Assembly: GCA_963805255.1 (NCBI GenBank)
Contig: CAWDTK010000028.1
Coordinates: 1-64,000, forward strand
Origin: Bog-532 sp963805255
Lineage (GTDB): Bacteria; Actinomycetota; Actinomycetes; Streptosporangiales; Streptosporangiaceae
DNA length: 64,000 nucleotides
Direction of reading: 5' to 3'
Shown here in pieces: positions 36,337-45,215 of the stretch. The position numbers were made by a program, and so were the translations under genes. The notes below the pieces were generated by a model. That model had not been told where the DNA came from, made no database searches, and was given only the letters and a program-made list of their open reading frames with translations. The stretch's first letter is position 1; each line of letters begins with the position of its first letter.

Positions 36337-36852
36337 TCAGCTGGCTGGCCGGTCCCGGTCGGCCTGGTCTGGTGTGGCGGGAGCAGCACTTGGCGACACT
36401 TCCAGCACTGAGTGGTGATGACCCCCGTGCACCGTGGCTGTGGGCGCGGGGACTGGAGGCCTTCTCTTGGAGGGGAGCGACGTTATGGACGGCAGGCTAT
36501 CGCCGGATGCGCGCCGTATCGTCGTGATCAGCCACAACGCAACCGCGCCAACCACGAGGATCGTGAGTGCAACCGTACTGCCGGTGAACAACCCAAAAAC
36601 CGCGACGAGCAGTGCGATGTTGCTGATCATGGTCGCGACCCCGGCGAAATCCTGCGCTGTCCGGTATCCAGTTCCGGGATTCAGGGGGCGCAGAGCCCAT
36701 GCACCGATACCCAAGACCAGCACTACGGCGGTCGCGCCCCGGCCGCTGGAGATCAACCACAGGCTCGTTCCGTGGAGAAATGCCGCGTAAACGGCGACGA
36801 TCGCGCCCGTTAGGACGGTTGCGGTCGCGTCCTGCCATGTCATCCGCTTCAT
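36337..36852 (-). CDS. Small four-helix membrane protein, unknown function
   Basis: 171 residues with four hydrophobic segments: AIVAVYAAFLHG, ATAVVLVLGIGAWAL, ATMISNIALLVAVFGLF and VALTILVVGAVALWLITTI. A Pro/His-rich hydrophilic tail of about 50 residues follows. Similar proteins occur in actinobacteria as hypothetical membrane proteins. ATG 36852 is chosen because GAGG lies about 7 bases upstream. It sits between the two partial copies of the pdxH start region and may have arrived with the insertion that separated citA from pdxH. Confidence 0.6.
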   Translation of the reverse strand: MKRMTWQDATATVLTGAIVAVYAAFLHGTSLWLISSGRGATAVVLVLGIGAWALRPLNPGTGYRTAQDFAGVATMISNIALLVAVFGLFTGSTVALTILVVGAVALWLITTIRRASGDSLPSITSLPSKRRPPVPAPTATVHGGHHHSVLEVSPSAAPATPDQADRDRPAS

Positions 36853-37359
36853 TGACCGCACCTCGCTTCCGTTTCAGATAAGAGGTGCCATCCATCAGGT
36901 TCGGAGTAGATGACGGCTTATGAGAGTGCCGCAGGTCTCCTGCCATGAGGCCGTTGGTCCTCGGCAGCACTCGTACCGGGAACTGCGGAACCGGCGAGCT
37001 TCCGCCGCAGCCGGGGCTGAGTCGTTCACGTCCAGGGGAGTGGTGTATGGGATAGCTGATCCAGCTCACCATGAACCGATCGGCGAGGGAAACGGAATCA
37101 GCAGGTGACGGCAGCCTGGGCGTTACAGAAAGCGGACATACGGTGCTGAACAGACCGCTAGCCTCTCCTCGTTGCTGCTTTGCTGGCACCAGCCACGGCC
37201 GCACCTTGCGCGTTTCTGCCATCCGACGATGACCGGGCGCGAGAGGTCATGAACACGCTCTTCGCTGGCACGTCCGAGCGCTCATGTGCCCGGAATGCGC
37301 CCGGCAGGGACGTGCAATGATGCGTCTGCCCAGTTCACAGCGCTTAAGGAGCGTTACTT
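36853..37359. other. Intergenic region before pdxH
   Basis: 507 bases with no recognisable gene on either strand. AAGGAG (37346-37351) immediately before pdxH is its ribosome site. The second copies of the two short repeats described for 35844-36336 lie near 37283 and 37354. Confidence 0.4.
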
Positions 37360-38017
37360 ATGGAAACGACCCGGCGCGGCGGCGGTTCCCGCGCCCACCC
37401 GCATGATGGCTCGCAGTTCCTTACCGAGGACATGGTCGCAGATGACCCCGTTCGAGCAGTTCTCCGGCTGGCTCTCCGACGCCATGCGGGCCGGCCTGCC
37501 GGAACCCAATGCCATGGTGCTGGCCACCGTCTCGGCCGAGGGGCACACCCGGGCCCGGACTGTCCTGCTCAAGTCGCATGACGGCGCCGGCTTCGTCTTC
37601 TATACGAACCGGACGTCCCGCAAAGGCACCGACCTGGCCGGGAATTCATGGGCCTGCGTGCTGTTCCCCTGGTTCGCGCTGGGGCGCCAGGTGACCATCG
37701 AGGGGCCGGTCAGCGCACTGACCACGGCAGAAAGCGAGCCGTACTTCCGGTCCCGGCCCCGCGGGTCGCAGATCGGGGCGTGGGCCAGCAGGCAATCCGG
37801 GGTGATCGCGTCGCGCGCGGAACTCGATGACCGCGTCGCGGAGCTTGAACAGCGCTGGCCGGCGGGGACCGATGTGCCGATGCCGGACTTCTGGGGCGGT
37901 TACCGGCTCGCGCCGGAGACGATCGAGTTCTGGCAGGCACGCGAGAGCCGACTGCACGACCGGCTCCGGTACCGCAGAACCCCAGGTGGCTGGGTCATCG
38001 AGCGGGTTTCGCCCTAG
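37360..38017 (+). pseudogene. pdxH: Pyridoxamine 5'-phosphate oxidase with one-base frameshift near the start
   Basis: ATG 37360 with AAGGAG 9 bases upstream begins METTRRGGGSR and reaches LTEDMVADDP. One base later in frame the enzyme continues FEQFSGWLSDAMRAGLPEPN and runs to the C-terminal GGWVIERVSP. The FMN and substrate blocks are all there: AMVLATVSAEGHTRARTVLL, FVFYTNRTSRKG, SRPRGSQIGAWASRQSG and WGGYRLAPETIEFWQ. Removing G37450 restores DDPFEQF, the normal family sequence. A shorter product from ATG 37442 would lack the N-terminal arm. It catalyses the last step of PLP synthesis and normally lies divergent from citA. Confidence 0.85.
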
Positions 38018-38115
38018 CCCGGGAGGCCTGATGCCGCCGGGCCCCGGCAGCGCCGCCGGGGCGGGTACGCCCAGGGGCCAGCGCAGCATAGCATCACAGC
38101 AGGAGGAATGAGCAG

Positions 38116-41100
38116 GTGACCGCCCAGGGGCTTATCGACACGACCGAGATGTACCTCCGCACCGTCTTCGAGCTCGAGGAGGAGGGCATCGTCCCGCTGC
38201 GTGCCCGTATCGCCGAGCGGCTGGCTCAGAGCGGGCCGACCGTCAGCCAGACCGTGGCCAGGATGGAGCGGGACGGGCTGCTGCATGTCGCCGGCGACCG
38301 GCAGCTGTCCCTCAGCGACGTGGGCCGGACGCTGGCCACGAGGGTGATGCGTAAGCACCGGCTGGCCGAATGCCTCCTGGTGGGCGTCATCCAGCTGCCC
38401 TGGGAGGAAGTCCACATCGAAGCGTGCCGATGGGAACACGTGATCTCGGAGAGCGTGGAGCGCCGCCTGTTCGAACTGCTCGGGTACCCGGTCCGCTGCC
38501 CGCACGGGAACGTGATCCCCGGCCTTGATGAACTCGGGATACCCCGCCAGGCCAGGGAGCAGATCCTGGACGCGGCGGACGAAGGTGACGAGGCGATGAC
38601 CAAGGCCGCCGCACGGGAGCCGGCGCCCGTGGTCGTGCGGCGGATCAGTGAACAGATACAGAGCGATCTCGTTCTGATGCTTAAACTCAAGCGCACCGGG
38701 ATACAACCCGGACATGAGGTAATGCTCGCGGAAAGCGACGATGGTGTGCGAGTGACGTGTGGCGACAGCCCTGATGGTGCCGGGACGGAACTGCCCCGCG
38801 AGGTTGCCGCGCACGTTTTCGTGTCACGGCCGTTACCGGGACCGGGACCGGGCACTGGCGGGCGCGGCCGTGTCCGGCGACGGGGCCGTTCCCGGCTGCC
38901 CGATCCCGGGCTGTGGAGCGCAGATATGAAAGCGTGGCAGGACACCGCGGGCGAGTCCTTCCTGACCGCGGAGATGCTGCTTGACCAGGCGGAGATGGCG
39001 GTCATCGTCACCGACCGGCGCTGCAACCTGCTGTACCTCAACGCGTACACGGCCAGGCTGCTGGGCGTGCCCGGCGACGCGGCGCGGTTCATCGGGCAAT
39101 CCGTGCTCAGCATCGGGTTCGGTGCGGGGGACCAGGACAAGGTCACCGGGCTGACCCGGTCCGTGCTGCACGGGCGGCCGTGGGAGGGGACCTTCGCCAG
39201 CACCGATGAAGACGGTTCCAGCCTGCTGGTCCGCGCCTATGCGGTGCCGCTGCGCCATTCATCCGGCGCCATCGACGGCATAGCCATCTTCGCGCGTGAA
39301 GCCGGCCAGGGCACGCTCGCCGAGCGGAACCGGATCGGGTTGCTGGAGCGCATCGGCGAGCGGCTGGGCGGGTCGCTGGAGCTTGGCGCGACCCTCCGCC
39401 ATGTCACCGAGATGCTCGTCCCGCAGTTCGCCGACCACTGCTTCATTGACCTATTCCAGGGCGACAAGCTGATCCGGCGGGTACAGACCAACGCCGGCGG
39501 CTGGGAGCCCCCGCCCGGGGCATGGACTCCCGTCGGGGCGCAGGTCCGGTACCCGGAGGGCCATTTCTGCCAGCAGGCCATGGCGCGGATGGAGATCGTC
39601 GTCGTCGCGGACCTGCGGGAAGAGCCCTACTCGGCGCCCAGCGCGGACAGCCTCCGGGCCAGCCACGACGTCGGGATGATCTCGGTGATCGCGCTGCCAC
39701 TGCACGCCCGGGGCGAGCTGCTCGGGGTCATGAGCCTGGCCCTGTCCGGGCTCACCGACCGGAAAGGCCGGCGGTACGGCCCCGACGACGGTGACCTGTT
39801 CGGCGCGATCGCGAGCCGGATCGCGGTCGCCATCGACAACGCGATGCTGTTCGAGGCGGAGCGGCAGACGGCCCTGGTGTTCCAGAAGAGCCTGCTGCCC
39901 CAGGAACTTCCGGAGCTGGACGGGCTGGAGGTGGCCTGCCGGTACGTGCCGGCCGAACCGCTGGAGACCCACGGCCAGGGCATCCAGACGCAGGTCGGTG
40001 GCGACTGGTACGACGTCATCCCGCTGGCCGCCGGGCGGGTGGGCATCGTCATCGGCGACGTCGGGGGACGGGGAGCCCGCGCGGCCGCCGTGATGGGACA
40101 GCTCCGGGCCGCGCTGCGCGCGTTCGCCCAGGATGAGAAGGCCCCGGCGGACATCCTCCGCAAGCTGGACGAGTGGTGCCGCTCCATGACTCCCGGCGAC
40201 GGCACGGGACTGCTGGGCGCCGACCCGCCCACGGTAAGCTGCACATATTTCGTCTACGATCCGTGGTCCCGCGAGCTGTCCTTCGCGAACGCCGGCCATG
40301 ACGCGCCGCTGCTCGTGGCCGACGGCGAGGCCCGGCAGTTGGAGACCGGTGACAAGGGGGTCCTGCTCGGGGTGCGCGGCAAGGGCATCCGCGGGCTGCC
40401 GACGTACAAGGAGGAGACGGTGATCCTCCCGCCGGGGGCGACCCTCGTCCTCTACACCGACGGCCTGACCGACCGGCGGGCACGCGCGGGCGGTCCCGGT
40501 CGCCATACCAGGGAAGAGGCGCTCGGCATGCTGTGCCAGGCGGTCAGCGCGGCGGCGGCCGGGGGCGCCAGCGCGATCGCCCGCGCCGCGGAGGATTCCG
40601 TTCCCGGCGACATCGACGACGACATGGCGATCCTGGTCGCCCGTTCGCTCCCGGCCGAGCTCGACGCCCGTGAGCGAGTCTTTCCCGCCGAGCCGGTCAT
40701 GGTGTCCGAGGCGCGCCGGATGGCGCTGGAGAGCTTCCGGGCGTGGGGGATGGACAGCGCCCAGGCCGAGCTGGCGTGCCTGCTGGTCTCCGAGGTCGTT
40801 ACCAACGCCGTCCTGCACACGTCAGCCGCGCCCAGCCTGCGCCGGGAGTTCGGCGACGTGCCGGTGGGCGCCGTGGCGGCATCGACCGTACCGCCGATGC
40901 CGTGGGACGTGCCGGTGCCGGTCGTGGACGGCAGCCCGGCCGGCTTCACCGCCGCGACGCCGAAGGATTTCGCGATGAGGCTGCGGCGGGGCCGCTCGGC
41001 TGTGTGGGTCGAGGTCTTCGATCCGGATATGCGACTGCCCCGGATCCGGACGGCTGAGGAGAGCGACGAGGGCGGCCGCGGCCTGTACCTGGTGGAGCAG

Positions 41101-41184
41101 CTCGCCACCCGGTGGGGATCCAGGCCGACACGCAATGGCAAGGCCGTCTGGTTTGAGATGCCGATCGACGGCCAGTCGTCCTGA
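38116..41184 (+). CDS. DtxR/IdeR-type metal repressor fused to PAS-GAF-SpoIIE phosphatase-HATPase
   Basis: 1022 residues in one open frame. Residues 1-140 are a full DtxR family repressor (DTTEMYLRTVFELEEEGIVP, SGPTVSQTVARMERDGLL) with all core metal ligands: M12, H81, E85, H100, C104, E107, H108. Residues 141-240 match its shortened C-terminal domain, ending PREVAAHVFV. An Arg/Gly/Pro linker leads to PAS (from about 280), GAF (about 400-570), PP2C/SpoIIE (GGDWYD at 628-633, GDVGGRGARAA) and an RsbW-like HATPase (N box SEVVTNAVLHT, G box DEGGRGLYLVEQ). Start GTG 38116 with AGGAGG upstream. ATG 38926 with GGAG 8 bases upstream could start the phosphatase alone, so two products or a lost stop codon are alternatives. 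Confidence 0.85.
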   Translation: MTAQGLIDTTEMYLRTVFELEEEGIVPLRARIAERLAQSGPTVSQTVARMERDGLLHVAGDRQLSLSDVGRTLATRVMRKHRLAECLLVGVIQLPWEEVHIEACRWEHVISESVERRLFELLGYPVRCPHGNVIPGLDELGIPRQAREQILDAADEGDEAMTKAAAREPAPVVVRRISEQIQSDLVLMLKLKRTGIQPGHEVMLAESDDGVRVTCGDSPDGAGTELPREVAAHVFVSRPLPGPGPGTGGRGRVRRRGRSRLPDPGLWSADMKAWQDTAGESFLTAEMLLDQAEMAVIVTDRRCNLLYLNAYTARLLGVPGDAARFIGQSVLSIGFGAGDQDKVTGLTRSVLHGRPWEGTFASTDEDGSSLLVRAYAVPLRHSSGAIDGIAIFAREAGQGTLAERNRIGLLERIGERLGGSLELGATLRHVTEMLVPQFADHCFIDLFQGDKLIRRVQTNAGGWEPPPGAWTPVGAQVRYPEGHFCQQAMARMEIVVVADLREEPYSAPSADSLRASHDVGMISVIALPLHARGELLGVMSLALSGLTDRKGRRYGPDDGDLFGAIASRIAVAIDNAMLFEAERQTALVFQKSLLPQELPELDGLEVACRYVPAEPLETHGQGIQTQVGGDWYDVIPLAAGRVGIVIGDVGGRGARAAAVMGQLRAALRAFAQDEKAPADILRKLDEWCRSMTPGDGTGLLGADPPTVSCTYFVYDPWSRELSFANAGHDAPLLVADGEARQLETGDKGVLLGVRGKGIRGLPTYKEETVILPPGATLVLYTDGLTDRRARAGGPGRHTREEALGMLCQAVSAAAAGGASAIARAAEDSVPGDIDDDMAILVARSLPAELDARERVFPAEPVMVSEARRMALESFRAWGMDSAQAELACLLVSEVVTNAVLHTSAAPSLRREFGDVPVGAVAASTVPPMPWDVPVPVVDGSPAGFTAATPKDFAMRLRRGRSAVWVEVFDPDMRLPRIRTAEESDEGGRGLYLVEQLATRWGSRPTRNGKAVWFEMPIDGQSS

Positions 41185-41390
41185 CCGGGGACACGGTCCC
41201 GGTCAGGTTCGCAGAGTATTGACACGCTGTGCTGATCTCTGGCCGGGTGATGATGTCTGTGTTCCGCGGTGGCCCGGGACCGGACCGCACGCGTCCGGCA
41301 CCACAGGCCAGCCTGGACGATCGATCCAGGTCCGCGACCGCAGAAGGCATCGTGGTCGTGGCAAAGATCAGCGCCGCGGGTTAGAGATCT

Positions 41391-41516
41391 GCGGCTTGTC
41401 AGTGGCCCTGGGCGGCTTGTCAGTGGCCCTGGGCGGCTTGTCAGTGGCCCTGGGCGGCTTGTCAGTGGCCCTGGGCGGCTTGTCAGTGGCCCTGGGCGGC
41501 TTGTCAGTGGCCCTGG
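41391..41516. repeat. Minisatellite: six perfect 21-bp tandem repeats
   Basis: Six identical copies of GCGGCTTGTCAGTGGCCCTG plus G, head to tail with no spacers. The rightmost copy contains the last codons and stop of the minus-strand small membrane gene (QGH-stop), so the array is a serial duplication of that gene's 3' end running away from it. The 21-bp period keeps all frames open, which makes the plus-strand frame here artificial. Confidence 0.95.
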
Positions 41517-41671
41517 CTGGAAGCGTACAGCAGCGCTACCACGACGACGAAGACGGCGATGACGCCCGTCCAGGTCTTGGAGGAGATGCCCAGGCCCGCG
41601 CGCTTGCGGATCTTGGTCCAGAAATAGGCGACGAGAATTGCCAGGAAGAACAGCAAGATGACGCCGGTCAC
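41504..41671 (-). CDS. Small two-helix membrane protein (55 aa)
   Basis: GTG 41671 with GGAGG 5 bases upstream encodes two hydrophobic helices (GVILLFFLAILVAYFW and GVIAVFVVVVALLYA) joined by a basic loop TKIRKRAGLGISSKTW, ending SSQGH. Proteins of this layout are widespread, uncharacterised small membrane proteins of actinobacteria. The stop lies inside the first unit of the 21-bp minisatellite. It follows argS on the same strand after 252 bp and a hairpin. Confidence 0.7.
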   Translation of the reverse strand: MTGVILLFFLAILVAYFWTKIRKRAGLGISSKTWTGVIAVFVVVVALLYASSQGH

Positions 41672-41890
41672 GCTCGCCTCCTCCGCGCGGTTACCTGCTC
41701 CGCCACCAGACTACGTCACCGGACCGGGGCTGGCTACGCCTGCGTAGGTTTGCGGGCGGTGGCCGGGGATCGTGCGTCACATTCCTCTGCTGGCGTTTTG
41801 CGAGCGCCGCGGATAGCGATCGGGCCGATGCGAGATGACCAGGTGCGTAATGAATACGTCCGGGAATTCAGAACATTGCGAAAAGCGATT

Positions 41891-41915
41891 CCCGGCGGCC
41901 GGGGTGGCCGCCGGG
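41891..41915 (-). terminator. Terminator after argS
   Basis: 10-bp perfect stem CCCGGCGGCC / GGCCGCCGGG with a 5-base loop, 9 bases past the argS stop; on the minus strand it is followed by AATCGCTTTT. Confidence 0.8.
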
Positions 41916-41923
41916 AGCGCTCG

Positions 41924-43663
41924 CTACATCCGCTCCGGGACCGGAACGCCGAGCAGGTCCAGCCCGGCCACCAGAACCCGCAGGGTTAGCGCGCACAGTG
42001 CCAGCCGGGAGGCCCGGACCGGCTCGTCCGTGGCCTTCAGCACCGGGCACAGTTCGTAGAACACCGTGAACAGGCTGGCCAGCTCGAAAAGGTAGGTGCA
42101 GAGGCGGTGCGGCTGCGCGGCGTCGGCCGCGGACCAGACTGCGGTGCTGAAACCGAGCAGCTTCACGGCCAGCGCCCGCTCCGCCTCTTCCGCGATGACG
42201 ACCGGGGCCGTGGCCGATTCCGGCGCGAGCCCGGCCCGGCGGAAGATCGACCGGATCCGGGCCGTGGCGTACTGCAGGTACGGCCCGGTGTTCCCTTTGA
42301 ACGAGATCATCCGGTCCCAGTCGAAGACGTACTCGCTGTCGCGGGCCGTCGACAGGTCGGCGTACTTCACCGCGCCGATGCCGACCGCCTCGGCGATAGA
42401 CGCCAGCGTCGCCTCGTCGAACTGTGAGCTGGCCTCAAGCTCGTCCAGGATGCCGCGGGCCCGGTCTACGCCCTCCTGGAGCAGCGCGCTCAGCCTGATG
42501 GAGTCGCCACTGCGGGTCCGCAGGATCTTGCCGTCCGTGCCGAGCACATTGCCAATCTGCGCGTGCTCGAAGCTGGCCACCGCCGGGATCCACCCCGCCT
42601 GCCGTGCCACCGCGAAGACCATCCGGAAATGCAGCGCCTGAGCCGAGCCGACCACATAGATGGCCCGGTCACAGCCGAGATCGTCGACCCGGTAGCGAAC
42701 CGTGGCCAGGTCGGTCGTGGAGTAGTTGTACCCGCCGTCGCTCTTGCGGATGATGACGGGCAGCGGGCTGCCGTCGCGGCCGGTGAAGCCCGGCGGGAAG
42801 GCGCACAGCGCGCCTTCGCTGGGCACCGCGATGCCGGCCGCCTCCAGGTCGGCCACCACGCCCGGGAGCATGGCGTTGTAGAAGCTCTCGCCCCGGATGT
42901 CGTCGTCGGTCAGCGAGACGCGGAGCCGGCTGTACATCCGGTGCAGGTAGTCCATGGACAGGCCGACCAGCTCCAGCCAGAGCCGGAGGGTGCCCGGATC
43001 GCCGCCCTGCAGCAGGACAACCCGCTGCCGGGACCGTTCGGCGAAGACAGGATCGGACTCGAAGGCGGCCCGCGCCGCCTGGTAGAAGGAATTGGGGTCG
43101 GTCCGCAGCGTCCCGGCCTCGGGGGAATCCTCGCCCACGTCGAGCAGGTGCTCGATCAGCATGCCAAACGGCGTGCCCCAGTCCCCGACGTGGTTGTCCC
43201 TGATCACGTGGTGGCCGGCAAAGTCCAGGATGCGCGCGATGGCATCACCCACGATCGTCGTCCGCAGGTGGCCGACGTGCATTTCCTTCGCGATGTTGGG
43301 CGAGGAGTATTCGACCACGACGGTCTGCGGATCCGCCGCCTGGCCGGTGCCGAGCCGCTCATCGGCCAGCATCTGGCCGGCCTGCCCGGCGATCCAGTCA
43401 TTGCGCAGCGTCAGGTTGATGAAGCCCGCGCCGCTCACCTCTGGCTCCAGGCAGATATCAGTGATCTGCAGGGAACGGGCCAGCTCGGCGGCGACCTCCT
43501 GGCGGGGACGGCGCAGGCCGGCCAGCGACAGGGCGACATTGGACTGAAAATCGGCATGCTGCGACGGCCGGATCAGCGGGTCGGTGCCGGAAAAGGCCGC
43601 ACCGAACGCCGCGGCGAGGCCGTCCTGCACCCGCCGTTCGAGCAGTTCCTGCGGATTGGCCAT
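41924..43663 (-). CDS. argS: Arginyl-tRNA synthetase
   Basis: 579-residue class I synthetase. The HIGH signature is HVGH in SSPNIAKEMHVGHLRTT, and the second ATP loop appears as GTDGKILRTRSGD without canonical KMSKS, which is normal for ArgRS. The N-terminal Add-1 tRNA-binding domain and C-terminal DALR domain (MISFKGNTGPYLQYATARIR, AGLDLLGVPVPERM) are present. ATG 43663 is at the family position. It follows plsX by 66 bp on the same strand, probably co-transcribed. An oddity is its separation from lysA/hom, its usual actinobacterial neighbours. Confidence 0.96.
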   Translation of the reverse strand: MANPQELLERRVQDGLAAAFGAAFSGTDPLIRPSQHADFQSNVALSLAGLRRPRQEVAAELARSLQITDICLEPEVSGAGFINLTLRNDWIAGQAGQMLADERLGTGQAADPQTVVVEYSSPNIAKEMHVGHLRTTIVGDAIARILDFAGHHVIRDNHVGDWGTPFGMLIEHLLDVGEDSPEAGTLRTDPNSFYQAARAAFESDPVFAERSRQRVVLLQGGDPGTLRLWLELVGLSMDYLHRMYSRLRVSLTDDDIRGESFYNAMLPGVVADLEAAGIAVPSEGALCAFPPGFTGRDGSPLPVIIRKSDGGYNYSTTDLATVRYRVDDLGCDRAIYVVGSAQALHFRMVFAVARQAGWIPAVASFEHAQIGNVLGTDGKILRTRSGDSIRLSALLQEGVDRARGILDELEASSQFDEATLASIAEAVGIGAVKYADLSTARDSEYVFDWDRMISFKGNTGPYLQYATARIRSIFRRAGLAPESATAPVVIAEEAERALAVKLLGFSTAVWSAADAAQPHRLCTYLFELASLFTVFYELCPVLKATDEPVRASRLALCALTLRVLVAGLDLLGVPVPERM

Positions 43664-43729
43664 GCGTCAAGCTTATCGGCGGTCCCCACCGGAAGCCCCG
43701 GGTTAACCGCCCGGACGGCGGCGCGCGGA

Positions 43730-44851
43730 TTACCCGGCCGGGCGGCGCCGGAAGTGGCCGGTCCGGCCCGGTCCCAGCCGTTCCCTGATCTTGTCTACGA
43801 TCTGGCCGCGCGCCAGGTCATGGGCGAGAACGCACGCCGATTTCACGCCCCGGGCCGTGCTCGCGCCGTGCGCGATGACGACCGTCCCGCCCAGCCCGAG
43901 CAGCGCCGCGCCGCCGTAGGTCTCCGCGTCGAGCCGTTCGGCCAGGTCCCGGAACGCGCGGCGCTGCAGCACCGCGCCGAGACGGGCCGCCCGGCTGGCG
44001 GTGACGGCGTCCCGGAGCTGCGCCGCCGCGAACCGGACCGACCCCTCCAGGGTCTTCAGGGCCACGTTCCCGGTGAACCCGTCGGTGACGATCACATCGA
44101 CCTTGCCGGCCATCAGGTCGCCGCCTTCGATGTTCCCGGCGAAGATCAGCGGGGAGGCCCCGTGCGCCGGGTCTGCGGCGAGCAGCTCGTGCGCGTCCCT
44201 GGTCAGTTTGTTGCCCTTGGCCGGCTCGGCCCCGATGGTGAGCAGCCCGACCCGGGGGGCCTGGATACCGAGGGTGACCTGGGCGTAGGCCACACCGAGC
44301 TGGGCGAACTGGACCAGCATCTCCGGTTTGGGGTCGGCGGTCGCGCCCACGTCGATGAGCACCGTAGGGCGGGGCAGGGTGGGCAGCACGGCGGCCAGTG
44401 CCGGGCGCACGCCGCCCGTGAGGGGCCGCAGCCGCAGCCGGGCCGTGGTCACGATCCCGCCGGTCGACCCGGCCGACACCACCGCTGCCGCCTGGCCGCG
44501 GCGGACCAGCTGGCACGCGATCGCGATGCTGGACCGGGGGCGGCGGCGGATGGCCAGGGCTCCCTCGTCCATGCCGAGAACGTCCTCCGCCGGGACGATC
44601 GCGATCTCGTCCGGGGCGGCGCCGAGGGAGGCGAGCTCGGCCGCCACCGGCTGCGGCTGGCCGGTCAGGATGACCTGGATCCCGCGCTCACGCTGAGCGG
44701 CGAGCGCCCCGGCCACGATCTCGGCGGGGGCGTTGTCGCCGCCCATGGCGTCCACCGCCACGACATGGCCGGCACCGGCAGGCCCAGCGGGCCGGGAGGG
44801 CCGGGAGGGCCGGGAAGGCCCGGCGAGGGCGAAGCCGGAGTCCGGGGCCAC
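43730..44851 (-). CDS. plsX: Phosphate acyltransferase PlsX
   Basis: 373-residue enzyme forming acyl-phosphate from acyl-ACP for phospholipid synthesis. Blocks: VVAVDAMGGDNAPAEIVAGA, AVVSAGSTGGIVTTARLRL, VLIDVGATADPKPEMLVQFA, GNIEGGDLMAGKVDVIVTDG and FTGNVALKTLEGSVRF. The opening 28 residues are Ser/Arg/Pro/Gly repeats (PSRPSRPSRPAGPAG) not seen in most PlsX proteins, so the true start could be nearer the VVAVDAMGG block, but no other codon fits better. The usual partners rpmF and rnc are absent here. Confidence 0.93.
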   Translation of the reverse strand: MAPDSGFALAGPSRPSRPSRPAGPAGAGHVVAVDAMGGDNAPAEIVAGALAAQRERGIQVILTGQPQPVAAELASLGAAPDEIAIVPAEDVLGMDEGALAIRRRPRSSIAIACQLVRRGQAAAVVSAGSTGGIVTTARLRLRPLTGGVRPALAAVLPTLPRPTVLIDVGATADPKPEMLVQFAQLGVAYAQVTLGIQAPRVGLLTIGAEPAKGNKLTRDAHELLAADPAHGASPLIFAGNIEGGDLMAGKVDVIVTDGFTGNVALKTLEGSVRFAAAQLRDAVTASRAARLGAVLQRRAFRDLAERLDAETYGGAALLGLGGTVVIAHGASTARGVKSACVLAHDLARGQIVDKIRERLGPGRTGHFRRRPAG

Positions 44852-45215
44852 GGGAAGCCCGGCCGGGACTCAGCGGGCCGCCGCGCGGGCGGCCGGGCCG
44901 GGTGCCCCGGGGCCGGATCCCACGGCGGGACGGCGGATGACGCAGGCCACGGCACCTCTCCATTCCCGCGTGTCTGCAGCTGCCGGCGACGGCGCGTGGT
45001 TATCATGCTCTGCGGCACCTGACCCTACCGGCTGCGTTATCGCTGATGCAGGGCGTTACGCGGACACGGGACACACCGGTGGGCGGGCCGGCCCACGCTC
45101 CGGCTGCTCGGGCGGGTGCAGGCGGCCGCCGCAGCGTCGCCCTGATGGCGCACTTCTCCCATCCACGCGGGCTGGAGCCCCGCTCGTTGCCGAGGCGGTG
45201 CGCCCCCCGGGCCAG
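44852..45215. other. Intergenic region downstream of the sigma factor
   Basis: 364 bases where an rsrA-type anti-sigma gene would be expected directly after sigR. No frame shows the HxxxC-CxxC zinc motif of RsrA; one minus-strand frame ends RCVPCPRNALHQR but lacks the rest. I see no other gene. Confidence 0.5.

Noticed and set aside
36081..36527. 148-codon frame METTVRPVRCDQ...
   Set aside because: Begins in the duplicated pdxH leader but shows no PdxH or other protein similarity; treated as displaced leader DNA.
41391..41516. Possible CRISPR array
   Set aside because: The units are contiguous and identical with no spacers, so it is a minisatellite.
41135..41989. Long plus-strand frame with LSVALGG repeats
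   Set aside because: Created by the 21-bp repeats having a period of three; no start site, and it runs over a real minus-strand gene.
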